This document shows, one piece after another, positions 1 through 8,613 of a DNA stretch of 64,000 bases (position 1 is its first letter; each line of letters starts with the position of its first letter). This DNA comes from Actinophytocola sp035634895. GTDB taxonomy: Bacteria; Actinomycetota; Actinomycetes; Mycobacteriales; Pseudonocardiaceae. The stretch spans positions 3,376-67,375 of the forward strand of contig NZ_DASQCC010000161.1 in assembly GCF_035634895.1 (NCBI RefSeq). The letters are read 5' to 3'. The position numbers were made by a program, and so were the translations under genes. The notes under the pieces were generated by a model. It saw only the letters and a list, made by a program, of their open reading frames with translations, did no database searches and was not told the DNA's origin.

Positions 1-520
1 CGGCCGGGCGCGCGGCGAGCTTCGCCAGGTTGAAGTAGGCGTTGCGTGCCACCAGCGGGTCGAAGGTCCAGGCGATCTCGGCCACCCCGCGCGCGAGCGC
101 CCACGCCCGCTGGTGCAGCTTGAGCGCGAAACCCACGCTGCGGCCGGTGGCGACCGGCGACACGCCGGCGATGTGGCTGTGCAGCGCCTCCCCGGCCGGT
201 TCGTGGAAGAAGCCGACGCAGGCACCCACCATGCGGTCGTCCTCGAACGCCCCGGCCACGTAGTTGCCGGCCTTGGTGAAGGCACGGAGGAGCTCGATCG
301 TCACCGGCGGGTTCGCGGCGCGGCCCCAGATGACGGCGAACAGCTCGACCACCTGGTTCAGCTCGGTGAGGTCCGTGAGCTCGCGCACCGCGACGCCGGC
401 CTTCCGCGCCGCCGTGCTCGCCGCGTGCACGGCGTGGTCGAGCCCGGTCGCCACGGTCTCACTCGAGTCGGTCGCGGTGTTCATGCCGCTCATGCTCCTG
501 TCCTCGTCGGGGCCGGTCAT
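1..520 (-). CDS. GNAT-family protein (COG3375-like), 3' end cut by window edge
   Basis: This is the N-terminal part (about 173 residues) of a GNAT-fold protein that runs off the start of the window. After a variable N-terminus it reads through an ELFAVIWG segment and a central V-x-GAF-x-DD-x-MVGACVGFF strand/loop, followed by an H-x-H-x-x-GV region typical of the COG3375 branch of acetyltransferase-like proteins. The ATG at 520 overlaps the stop of the upstream M20 peptidase as ATGA, so the two are translationally coupled; an in-frame ATG at 493 has a better-spaced AGGAG. COG3375 members often sit beside peptide or amino-acid catabolic genes, which fits this operon. The substrate is unknown. 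Confidence 0.75.
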   Translation of the reverse strand, partial: MTGPDEDRSMSGMNTATDSSETVATGLDHAVHAASTAARKAGVAVRELTDLTELNQVVELFAVIWGRAANPPVTIELLRAFTKAGNYVAGAFEDDRMVGACVGFFHEPAGEALHSHIAGVSPVATGRSVGFALKLHQRAWALARGVAEIAWTFDPLVARNAYFNLAKLAARPA

Positions 521-1644
521 GGTCGTGTCGCACCAGAACCGAGGAGCGGGTTCGTCGAGTCCGCCAGCAGGTCCTCGACCAGTGCGCGCAGCAGCGCGGT
601 CCGGCCGGGCAGCTCGTCTACCAGGACGTGCTCGTCGGCCGCGTGCGCGCCGCCGCCGACCGCGCCGAGTCCGTCGAGGGTGGGGGTGCCGACACCCGCG
701 GTGATGTTCCCGTCCGAGCCGCCGCCGACCGCGGCACTGCCCGGTTCGGGCATGCCGAGGCGCGCGGCGATCCGGCACACCCGCTCGTACAGGGCCGCCG
801 AGGCGGCCGCCTCGAGCGGCGGCCGGTTCGGGCCGCCGGTGACCTCGATCCGCGCGCCGGGCAGCACCGGCGGCAACGCCCGGATCGCCCGGTCGACCCG
901 GTCCTGCTCCCGCTGTGTCCTGGCGCGTACGTCGACCGCGAACGACCCGGCGGCGGGCACGGTGTTGGTGGTGGTGCCCGCGAGGGCGGCGGTCGGCGTG
1001 ACCGTGGTGCCGGCCGACGGGTCGGCGATCGCGCTGACGGCCAGCACCTGGTGGGACAGCTCGACCGTGGAATTCACCCCGCGCTCCGGCTCGAGCCCGG
1101 CGTGCGCGGCCCGGCCGACCACGCCCACCTCGTACAGCGAGATGCCCTTGCGCTCGGTCTTGAGCGCGCCGCCGTCGGCGGACGCCTCCAGTACCAGTGC
1201 GGCGGACGCCGCCCTGGCCTCCTTCTCGATCAGCTCGCGGGAGCTGGGCGCGCCCAGCTCCTCGTCGCCGGTCACGAGCAGGGTGACGCCGTCGAGCCCG
1301 GCGACCGCGTGGAACGCCATCACCAGGCCGGCCTTCATGTCGAAGCAGCCCGGTCCGCGCAGCACCCCGTCCTCGACGGTGCACGGGTGGTCGGCCAGCG
1401 AGCCGATCGGCCACACGGTGTCGTGGTGGCCGAGCACCAGCACCCGCGACGGCTCCGCGCCGAGCCGCCAGCGCAGGTGGGCGCGGCCGTCCAGCGCGAT
1501 CCGCTCCGGCGCGACCCCCAGGCGCGCCGTGCCGACCCGCGCGACGACCTCCGCCGAGCGGCCGACGGCGGCCAGGTCGGCGGACGGTGACTCGCACTCG
1601 ACCAGCGCGCGGATGTCGGCGAGCAACTCGTTCAGTGCCGGCAT
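517..1644 (-). CDS. M20-family metallopeptidase (glutamate carboxypeptidase/ArgE/DapE type)
   Basis: A 375-residue zinc peptidase of the M20 family that would hydrolyse small peptides or N-acyl amino acids in the cytoplasm. The metal-binding strand VLVLGHHDTVWPIG and the later CFDMKAGL and GDEELG motifs supply the expected His/Asp/Glu ligands and the catalytic Glu. The Gly-rich GGGSDGN near the C-terminus is also typical. I chose the ATG at 1644 because its A is shared with the TGA of the upstream gene (TGATG) and the protein then begins directly at the conserved helix; the longer open frame upstream is noise. It lies between a prolyl-oligopeptidase fusion and a GNAT gene in a peptide-uptake operon, so a role in final peptide hydrolysis is likely. 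Confidence 0.88.
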   Translation of the reverse strand: MPALNELLADIRALVECESPSADLAAVGRSAEVVARVGTARLGVAPERIALDGRAHLRWRLGAEPSRVLVLGHHDTVWPIGSLADHPCTVEDGVLRGPGCFDMKAGLVMAFHAVAGLDGVTLLVTGDEELGAPSSRELIEKEARAASAALVLEASADGGALKTERKGISLYEVGVVGRAAHAGLEPERGVNSTVELSHQVLAVSAIADPSAGTTVTPTAALAGTTTNTVPAAGSFAVDVRARTQREQDRVDRAIRALPPVLPGARIEVTGGPNRPPLEAAASAALYERVCRIAARLGMPEPGSAAVGGGSDGNITAGVGTPTLDGLGAVGGGAHAADEHVLVDELPGRTALLRALVEDLLADSTNPLLGSGATRP

Positions 1645-4600
1645 CAGCCCACCCTCGGTGTCGCGCGTGCCCCGAAGTGCACGTACTTCTCGCCGGTCGG
1701 CAGCTCGTAGAAGGTGACCGGCATCCATGTCTGGGTCTCCGGCGCCCTGATCGCGAACAGTGCCGGTCCAACGGGGACCAGTGTGTACTCCTGGACCGGA
1801 TCCGGCTCGAACTCGGCGAGCGGGCCCAGCAGCGTGGTCCGCAGGCGTGGGCCGTCCGCGCCGTTCGTGATGTCCACCCGCACCCCGGTCCGCTCGTAGA
1901 CGCCGGCGAACGGCGTCGCGTCGACCGCCGCCGGCTCCGCGGGCGGCGTGAACGGCGCCGGCATCGTGACGCCGGCGACCTCGGCGAAGATCTCCCGGTA
2001 CAGCTCCTCGTAGAGGTCACGGCTGTGCCCACCGTTGGTGAGCAGCGTGACGGCGAGGCCCTGGTCGGGGAGCACCCGGAGGAACGCCGCCTGGCCGAGC
2101 GTGTTGCCGTCGTGGCCGATGAGCCGGTGACCGTCCCAGCCGAACCGGATCCAGCCGAGCCCCCACGAGTCGCCGAGGACGTACTTGTCGGGCAGGTCGG
2201 CCTGGAACGTGGTCATCTCCGCGCAGGAGTCCTCGTTCAGGACCCGGGTGCCGTCGGCGGCGACGCCGCCCTTGAGGTGCATGCGGGCGAAGGCGAGCAC
2301 GTCCCCGACGGTCGAGGTGACGAGCCCGGCCGGGCCGATCGAGCGGGGCAGCGCCCAGACCTGCGCGGGGACGGTCTCGCCGGCCCGCTCGTCGTGGCCG
2401 GTCGCGGCGGCGAAGAGCAGGGCCTCGTCGGCCAGGGTCACCGTGTGGGTGAGCCCCAGCGGGGTGAACAGCCGGTCACGCATCGCCTGGTCCCAGGTCT
2501 TGCCGGTGATCTTCTCGATGACCCGGCCCAGCACGGAGAACCCCGAGTTGCAGTAGGACCAGGTGGCGCCGAGCGGATGGTTCTGCCCGGCCTCGCCGAG
2601 CACGTCGACGTAGCGCTCCAGGCAGTCGTCGCCCCGGCCGGTGTCGGTGAACACGTCGCCGTCGATGCCGCTGGTGTGGTTGAGCAGGTGCCGCGGCGTG
2701 ACCGACTTCGTCACCTCGGGGTCGGCGAGCCGCAGCTCGGGCAGCACCTCGGCAACCGGGGTGTCCAGGTCCAGCAACCCTTCGTCGACCAGCATCATCA
2801 CGACGGTCGCCGTCCACACCTTGGTGATCGAGCCGATCTGGAACAGCGCGTCGGTGCGCGCTGGCGCGCCACTGCGCACGTTGAGCACGCCGTACGCGGC
2901 CTCGACCAGCTCGTCGTCCGCGCCGCCCCTCCCGAGGCGGAGGATGCCGAGCTGCGCGCCGGGCACCTTGTGCCGCTCGGCGAGCCGCGCCAGGCGCCGC
3001 TGCCAGTGGGCGGCGTCGACGCGGGGCCGGCCGCCGCGGGTGGTGTGCTGCTCCAGCCAGTCCAGGACGCGGTGGTTGAAGTCGAGCCGCTGCGACGGCG
3101 GACCGGTCAGGATGAACAGGTGCGAGGCGTCCGGGTAGACCACCAGCCGGGTCGGCACACCCAGCTCACGCAACGCGGTGTGCCACTGCTGGCCCTGGCC
3201 GACCGGGCACGTCAGGTCGGCCCCGCCGTGGATGACGAGCGTCGGCGTGCGGACGTCGGCGACGCGGGTGAGCGGTGACATGGCCGCGTACTTATCCGGC
3301 TCCTGCCAGGGCGTGCCCCCGAGCTCGTACACGCTGAGGAGGTTGCAGTCGTCGCTGGTGCCGCCCATGCTCACCAGGTCGCTGACGGTGCCGCCGGCCA
3401 CCGCGGCCGCGAACCTGCCGTCGTGGCCGGTCAGCCAGCAGGTCATGAACCCGCCGTAGCTGTAGCCGGCGACCGCGAGCCGGTCCGGGTCGGCGAACCC
3501 CTCGGCGACGAGCTGGTCGAGCGGCTCGAGGAAGTCCTTCGCGTCGGCGACGCCCCAGGCGCCGCGCACGCCGTCGTAGAACGCCTCGCCGTAGCCGTCG
3601 CTGCCGCGGGGGTTGACCATGAGCACCGCCCAGCCGCGGTCGACCAGGTCCTGGTGGTACAGGTGGATCTCGTCGGCGGCGGCGTTCCAGGCGTTGTGCG
3701 GGCCGCCGTGGATGTCGAGCAGGAGCGGCCGCGGTCCGCCGCGCGCGGGGTCGTGCATCAGCCACGCCTGGACCTCGGTGCCGTCGGAGACGGTGAACCA
3801 CCGCTCCTCGCGGCGGTGGAGGTCGACGTCGGGGCCGTGGTTGGTCAGCACGACGACGGCGCCGCTCGCGAGGTCGACGACCCCGATCTCGCCGAACGAC
3901 GTGCTGGTGCCGAGCCCGACCGCGGCGCGCCCTGCCGCGACGGACAGACCCGACACGACCCGGCCCGCACCATTGAGGACCGGGCGTGCGTCACCGCCGG
4001 TGGCGGCGACCGACCACAGGTGGCTGCACCCGTGGTCGCGGAGACAGAAGAACACCCGGCCGTCGTATTCCCGCGGCAGGCCGCCGGGGTAGGCGGCCGC
4101 GCCGGGCATCACGTTGCGGTCGGTGTCCCCGGCGAGCTCGGTGACCTCCCCGTCCTCGACCCGGAACAGCCGGGCGTGACCGTTGGGGTCGCCTGCCCAG
4201 CCGACCACGAGCAGCGCGTCGCCGGCCCAGCTGACGGTGGTGGCCACCCCGTCGGCGAAGGCGACGACCTGTGGCCGGGTGTGCGGCTCGTCGACCTTCA
4301 GCAGGTGGACCGGGGTGCGGTGGCGCAGGTCGGTGTCGGCGCCGGCGCGGCGGGTGAAGGCGATGGTCACGCCGTCGGGGGACCAGGCGAGGGCGCCGAC
4401 GTTCTCGCGGCCGTCGGTGAGCTGGCGGACCTCGTGGCCGTCAAGGTCGAGGACGTGCAGCTGGGTACGGACCGCGCCGTACAGGCCCGCGCCGTCGGCC
4501 TGGTAGTCGAGGCCGTCGGAGACCATCGGTCCCTTCGCCCCACCCGTCGGGTCGACCGGTGCGGTGAAGGCGAGGCGGCGGCCGTCCGGCGACCACTGCG

Positions 4601-4916
4601 GGGCGCCCGCGCCGAGCGGCAGGTCGGTCAGCCGCTCCAGCACACCCGGTGCCCCCACGTCGAGGACGGCCACCTGCCCGTCATGGAGGAAAGCGAGCAG
4701 GCGGCCGTCCGGTGACCAGGCCGGAGCGAGGTCGCTCGGCCCGGTGCTGAGGCGACGAGGTGTGCTGCCGCTGGTGTCGACCAGCCACAGCTCGTCGACG
4801 TTGCGGTCCTGGTCGGTGTCGAGGGTCCGGAGCACGTACGCGACCCGGGCGCCGTCCGGGGACAGCGCGGGCTGGGACGGGACCGCGAGGTCGGCGAGGT
4901 CCTCGATGCGGGTCAT
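1644..4916 (-). CDS. Prolyl-oligopeptidase (S9) fused to a class C beta-lactamase-fold serine hydrolase
   Basis: A 1090-residue protein with two serine-hydrolase modules. Residues about 1-400 are WD40/PD40-type propeller repeats (repeated SPDG and WSPDGR motifs). They are followed by an S9 alpha/beta-hydrolase with nucleophile Ser486 in GYSYGG and catalytic His599 in DASHLF. From about residue 640 a second domain begins, of the class C beta-lactamase/D-aminopeptidase type, with S696-I-T-K699 and a downstream YCN motif. There is no signal peptide, so it should be cytoplasmic. The start overlaps the ABC ATPase stop (ATGA). S9 enzymes cleave after Pro or Ala, and the lactamase-fold domain could act on D-amino-acid peptides or esters. 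The second domain resembles the separate serine hydrolase at 10234-11622. The activity of the fusion is inferred. Confidence 0.88.
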   Translation of the reverse strand: MTRIEDLADLAVPSQPALSPDGARVAYVLRTLDTDQDRNVDELWLVDTSGSTPRRLSTGPSDLAPAWSPDGRLLAFLHDGQVAVLDVGAPGVLERLTDLPLGAGAPQWSPDGRRLAFTAPVDPTGGAKGPMVSDGLDYQADGAGLYGAVRTQLHVLDLDGHEVRQLTDGRENVGALAWSPDGVTIAFTRRAGADTDLRHRTPVHLLKVDEPHTRPQVVAFADGVATTVSWAGDALLVVGWAGDPNGHARLFRVEDGEVTELAGDTDRNVMPGAAAYPGGLPREYDGRVFFCLRDHGCSHLWSVAATGGDARPVLNGAGRVVSGLSVAAGRAAVGLGTSTSFGEIGVVDLASGAVVVLTNHGPDVDLHRREERWFTVSDGTEVQAWLMHDPARGGPRPLLLDIHGGPHNAWNAAADEIHLYHQDLVDRGWAVLMVNPRGSDGYGEAFYDGVRGAWGVADAKDFLEPLDQLVAEGFADPDRLAVAGYSYGGFMTCWLTGHDGRFAAAVAGGTVSDLVSMGGTSDDCNLLSVYELGGTPWQEPDKYAAMSPLTRVADVRTPTLVIHGGADLTCPVGQGQQWHTALRELGVPTRLVVYPDASHLFILTGPPSQRLDFNHRVLDWLEQHTTRGGRPRVDAAHWQRRLARLAERHKVPGAQLGILRLGRGGADDELVEAAYGVLNVRSGAPARTDALFQIGSITKVWTATVVMMLVDEGLLDLDTPVAEVLPELRLADPEVTKSVTPRHLLNHTSGIDGDVFTDTGRGDDCLERYVDVLGEAGQNHPLGATWSYCNSGFSVLGRVIEKITGKTWDQAMRDRLFTPLGLTHTVTLADEALLFAAATGHDERAGETVPAQVWALPRSIGPAGLVTSTVGDVLAFARMHLKGGVAADGTRVLNEDSCAEMTTFQADLPDKYVLGDSWGLGWIRFGWDGHRLIGHDGNTLGQAAFLRVLPDQGLAVTLLTNGGHSRDLYEELYREIFAEVAGVTMPAPFTPPAEPAAVDATPFAGVYERTGVRVDITNGADGPRLRTTLLGPLAEFEPDPVQEYTLVPVGPALFAIRAPETQTWMPVTFYELPTGEKYVHFGARATPRVG

Positions 4917-5650
4917 GACCGACTCCTTCGTCCAGGGATGGCGGCGAGCAGTTCGCGGGTGTACTCGTGGCTGGGCTCGGCGAGCACGCGCGCGGCGGGC
5001 CCGTGCTCGACCACCCTGCCTCGGTGCATGACCGCGACGTGCGAGGCGACGTAGCGGACCACCGCGAGGTTGTGGGAGATGAACAGGATCGAGAGGCCGA
5101 GCTCGCGTCGCAGCTCGCGGACGAGGTTGAGCACGGCGCCCTGGATGGAGACGTCCAGGGCGGAGGTGATCTCGTCGGCGATGACCACGCGCGGGTCCGC
5201 GGCGAGGGCGCGGGCGAGGGCGACCCGCTGGCGCTGGCCGCCGGAGAGCCGGGAGGGCAGCGCGGCGGCGCTGGCGGGGTCGAGGTGCACGAGGTCGAGG
5301 AGCCGTTCGACCTCGGTCCTGCGCGCGGCGCGGGACCGGCCGGGGGGCATGGCCTCGGCGACGCTCTCGCCGATGGTCATGCGGGGGTCGAGGGAGGAGT
5401 ACGGGTCCTGGAAGACCATCTGCAGCGGGCGATGCCGGCCCCGGGTCGGCACGGGCACACCGTCGAGACTGATCCGGCCCGCGGTCAACGGCGCCAGGCC
5501 GACGGCAGCCTTGGCGAGGGTCGACTTGCCGGACCCGGACTCACCGACCAGCCCGACGATCTCGCCGGCCGGCACGGCCAGGCTGACACCGTCGACGGCG
5601 GTCGTCCGGCCGTACCGGACCGTGACGTCCTCGAAAAGCAGCTCACTCAC
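4913..5650 (-). CDS. Peptide ABC transporter ATP-binding protein (DppF/OppF type)
   Basis: A 245-residue ABC ATPase that would energise the peptide importer encoded just upstream. It has a Walker A GESGSGKST, the signature LSGGQRQRVALARAL, a Walker B followed by ADEITSALD, and the switch His in ISHNL. The protein is shorter than usual because it lacks the C-terminal oligopeptide-transporter extension present in the partner ATPase domain. The GTG start at 5650 is preceded by GGGGTCGCC. A 21-codon mini-frame that begins at a duplicated copy of this start region ends exactly here (GTGA). Downstream it overlaps the S9 fusion gene by 4 bp. Confidence 0.92.
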   Translation of the reverse strand: MSELLFEDVTVRYGRTTAVDGVSLAVPAGEIVGLVGESGSGKSTLAKAAVGLAPLTAGRISLDGVPVPTRGRHRPLQMVFQDPYSSLDPRMTIGESVAEAMPPGRSRAARRTEVERLLDLVHLDPASAAALPSRLSGGQRQRVALARALAADPRVVIADEITSALDVSIQGAVLNLVRELRRELGLSILFISHNLAVVRYVASHVAVMHRGRVVEHGPAARVLAEPSHEYTRELLAAIPGRRSRS

Positions 5651-5736
5651 GGCGACCCCACCAACTCGACGGCTGCACGCCGGACCGTCCCGTCCTCGAA
5701 ACGCGGCTCGCTCACGGGGACTCCACCAACTCGTCG
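5615..5736 (-). repeat. Diverged 65-bp tandem duplication at the ABC gene junction
   Basis: Positions 5615-5671 and 5680-5736 align over 57 bp with 8 mismatches, at a period of 65 bp. Each copy holds, on the minus strand, the end of a gene (GAGTTGGTGG, then CCGTGA) and the start GTGAG(C/T)GAG followed by TTTCGAGGACG. The first copy thus carries a complete start signal for the ATPase, but 65 is not a multiple of three. Translation begun there reads 21 codons and stops at the TGA inside the second GTGA, where the real ATPase begins. Confidence 0.85.
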
Positions 5737-7610
5737 GTCTCGTGTCTGGCAGGTAGGGGTTCGCCCGCGTGCCAGCAGGCCACGCGGTGGGTCGCGTCGC
5801 CGGTCAGCTCCGGGTCGAGGGCACGGCAGCGGTCGTCGGCCAGCGGGCAGCGGGCCGCGTACGCGCAGCCCGGTGGCACGTCGGCCGGGTCGACCGGGCG
5901 GCCCGGGATCGTCGCCAGGGGCTCGGTCAGGTCGGTCGTCATGTCGGGGACGGCGTCGATCAGCGCGCGGGTGTACGGGTGCCGGGCCGAACCCGCCAGG
6001 TCGGCCGCCGGGAGGTCCTCGACGATCCGCCCCGCGTACATCACCAGCACCCGGTCGCAGACCTCGCCCACCACGGCCACGTCGTGGCTGATCAGCATCA
6101 GCGCCACGTCGTCCGCGGCGCGGATCGAGGCCAGCAGGTCCAGCACCTGCTGCTGCACGGTCACGTCCAGCGCCGTCGTCGGCTCGTCCGCCACGATCAG
6201 CGCCGGCGACCCCATCAGCCCCATGCCGATCATCGCGCGCTGCCGCATGCCGCCGGAGAACTCGTGCGGGTACTGCCGAGCGCGCGTCGCGGCATCGGGG
6301 ATCCGTACCGCAGCCAGCCGGTCCACCGCCCGCGCCAGCGCGGCCCGCCGTCTCATGCCCTGGTGGTGGGTCGCCACCTCGGCCAGCTGCCCGCCGATCC
6401 GCCGGCCGGGGTTGAACGACGTCATCGGGTCCTGGAAGACCATCGCGAGGGACGTGCCCAGCAGGCGCTGCCGGACCGCGGTGTCCGGCGCGCGCAGGTC
6501 GTGCCCGAGCAGCTCCAGGCGGGTCGCGTCGACGCGGCCGTCGTCGCCGACCAGGCGGGTGACCGCCAGCGCCGTCAGCGACTTGCCGGAGCCCGACTCC
6601 CCCACGATGCCGACCGCCTCGCCACGCCGCACCGCGAACGACACCCCGCGGACCGGCCGCACCGGACCGTGCTGCCCCGGCACGACGACCTCCAGGTCCC
6701 GGACGTCCAGCACCACGTCGGACGGCGTGGCACGGGTGTCCTCGACGACCGGCGGCTCCGCGCCGCCCACCCGCACCACCCGAGGGCCCGTGCTGACGCC
6801 GAGTGCCTTCGCGACCGACTCGCCGAACAGGTTGAACGCCAGCCCCGCGAGCAGCACCGCCGCGCCCGGCGCCAGCGCCGCGGCCGCGTTCACGTAGATG
6901 ACGCCGATCCCGTCGTACAGCAACCGTCCCCAGTCGTAGGACGGCGACTGGACGCCCAGCCCCAGGAACGACAGCCCCGCGAACGACAGCAGCGCGGTGC
7001 CCGCACCGATGGTCGCGTTGACCACCAACGGTTCCGCGATGTTCGGCAGCACGTGGCGGAACAGGATCCGCGCCCGCCCGACGCCGGCCACCCGCGCGGC
7101 CGAGACGTAGTCCCGTGCCGCGACCCCCGCCACCAGCGTCTGGGTCAGGCGCGCGAACGCCGGTGCCCCGGCCAACCCGATCGCCATCACCGCGCCGGTC
7201 GCGCCGACCCCGAACACCACCGCGAAGAACAACGCCAGCAGCAGCCCCGGGAACGCCACCGCGACGTTGACCGCGGCCGACAGCAGCCTGCCGAACCGAC
7301 GCCCCACCAGGAGTGGCGCCGACCCGAGCAGCAGCCCGGCGACCACCGTGATCACGACGGCGAGCAGCGCCAACCCGATCGAGAGCCGGGTGGCCACGAG
7401 GACCCGCAGCAGGATGTCGCGGCCCAGGCTGTCCGTGCCGGCCAGGTGCGCGCCCGCCGGCTGGGCCATGATGTTGTCCGTGTCGACGGCCTCCGCGCCG
7501 GCGTCCCACAGCAGCGGACCGAGTACGGCGAGCGCGAGGACGACCGCCATCAGCACGGTCGCCGTGAGGCCCAGCGGCGTGCGGACGACCCGCGACCAGC
7601 GTCGGTTCAC
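5712..7610 (-). CDS. Fused peptide ABC transporter permease-ATPase (DppC-DppD)
   Basis: A 632-residue fusion. Residues 1 to about 280 are a DppC-type permease: an N-terminal membrane helix, a periplasmic stretch with the AGTDSLGRD motif typical of these subunits, then several membrane segments. Residues about 300-632 are a DppD-type ATPase with GESGSGKS Walker A, FSGGMRQR signature, ADEPTTALD and the C-terminal Cys-containing region (GCAYAARCP, then C-x10-type spacing) of the oligopeptide family. The GTG start at 7610 follows the DppB stop directly (TGAGTG). Permease-ATPase fusions of this type occur in actinomycetes; here the fusion replaces two of the usual five genes. Confidence 0.92.
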   Translation of the reverse strand: MNRRWSRVVRTPLGLTATVLMAVVLALAVLGPLLWDAGAEAVDTDNIMAQPAGAHLAGTDSLGRDILLRVLVATRLSIGLALLAVVITVVAGLLLGSAPLLVGRRFGRLLSAAVNVAVAFPGLLLALFFAVVFGVGATGAVMAIGLAGAPAFARLTQTLVAGVAARDYVSAARVAGVGRARILFRHVLPNIAEPLVVNATIGAGTALLSFAGLSFLGLGVQSPSYDWGRLLYDGIGVIYVNAAAALAPGAAVLLAGLAFNLFGESVAKALGVSTGPRVVRVGGAEPPVVEDTRATPSDVVLDVRDLEVVVPGQHGPVRPVRGVSFAVRRGEAVGIVGESGSGKSLTALAVTRLVGDDGRVDATRLELLGHDLRAPDTAVRQRLLGTSLAMVFQDPMTSFNPGRRIGGQLAEVATHHQGMRRRAALARAVDRLAAVRIPDAATRARQYPHEFSGGMRQRAMIGMGLMGSPALIVADEPTTALDVTVQQQVLDLLASIRAADDVALMLISHDVAVVGEVCDRVLVMYAGRIVEDLPAADLAGSARHPYTRALIDAVPDMTTDLTEPLATIPGRPVDPADVPPGCAYAARCPLADDRCRALDPELTGDATHRVACWHAGEPLPARHETDELVESP

Positions 7611-8606
7611 TCAGTCCTCCCGGATCAGCGAGCGCGGGTCGAGCCGGGCGAGCACGACGTCCACGACGGTGTTCACGACGAGGACACCGATGCCGTACAC
7701 GAGGACGATGGCCTGCACCACGGGATAGTCCTTGTTGAGGATCGACTGCACGATCGTGCTCCCGAGCCCGGGCCAGGCGAAGACGTTCTCGACGAGGACG
7801 GTGCCCGCGACCATCGCGCTCAGCAGCAGCCCGCACAGCGTCAGCGCCGCCGTGACCGCGTTCGGCAGCGCGTGTCCCAGGTAGACGGTCCGCGCCGGCA
7901 GCCGCTTGGCGCGGGCGGTGCGCACGAAGTCCGCCTGCAGCACGCCGACCAGCTCGACACGCACGATCCGCGCGAGGATCGCGGCCGGCCCGATCGCCAG
8001 CGAGAACACCGGGAGCACGTATGCCGCCGCGGTGTCGTTGCCGGCGACCGGAAGCCAGCCGAGCCGGACCCCGAACACGTAGACCAGCGCGACGCCGATG
8101 AGGAAGTCCGGAATCGTCGCCACGACGATGCTGGTGGTGGTGAACGTCAGCTCGGTGCGCCGGCCGTGACCGCGCCTGGTCAGCACGCCCATGGCGACGC
8201 CGAGCGGGATCGCCACGATGACGGACGCCACGAACGCCAGCACGGCCAGCGTCAGCGTGGCCGGCAGCCGCTGCGCGATGACGTCGGCGACCGGCAGCCG
8301 TGAGGACAGCGACGTGCCGAGATCGCCGGTGAACAGGCCCTTCAGGTAGTGCAGGTACTGGGTGACGATCGGGTCGTTCAGGCCCAACGCCTGCCGCCGC
8401 GCCGCCACCAGTTCCGCGGGCGCCGTGGGGCCGAGCGCGCCGCGGACCGGGTCGCCCGGGATGAGGTGGATCATCGCGAACGACGCGGTCACCAGCACCC
8501 ACAGCGAGACCAGCAGCCGGCCGAGGCGCCGGGCGCCGAACCGGACCCACGGGCGGGTCCGGACCCCGTTCCGGGCCGGTGGCGCGACGGTCGAGCTGAC
8601 GGTCAT
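7611..8606 (-). CDS. Peptide ABC transporter permease (DppB type)
   Basis: A 331-residue inner-membrane permease with an N-terminal helix, the periplasmic PGDPVRGALG segment diagnostic of DppB/OppB proteins, and five further hydrophobic stretches. The EAA-type loop reads ARAKRLPARTVYLGHALPNA. It pairs with the permease half of the fused gene immediately downstream and with the lipoprotein upstream, from which it is separated by 7 bp. The ATG at 8606 is the first good start. Confidence 0.93.
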   Translation of the reverse strand: MTVSSTVAPPARNGVRTRPWVRFGARRLGRLLVSLWVLVTASFAMIHLIPGDPVRGALGPTAPAELVAARRQALGLNDPIVTQYLHYLKGLFTGDLGTSLSSRLPVADVIAQRLPATLTLAVLAFVASVIVAIPLGVAMGVLTRRGHGRRTELTFTTTSIVVATIPDFLIGVALVYVFGVRLGWLPVAGNDTAAAYVLPVFSLAIGPAAILARIVRVELVGVLQADFVRTARAKRLPARTVYLGHALPNAVTAALTLCGLLLSAMVAGTVLVENVFAWPGLGSTIVQSILNKDYPVVQAIVLVYGIGVLVVNTVVDVVLARLDPRSLIRED

Positions 8607-8613
8607 GGGAGCC

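Noticed and set aside
1644..4916. Dedicated protease for the repeat peptide (S9 enzymes cleave after Pro, and the repeat units end in Pro)
   Set aside because: The gene lies in a separate peptide-uptake operon 26 kb away from the nearest ligase gene, with an obvious catabolic context, so a link would be speculation.
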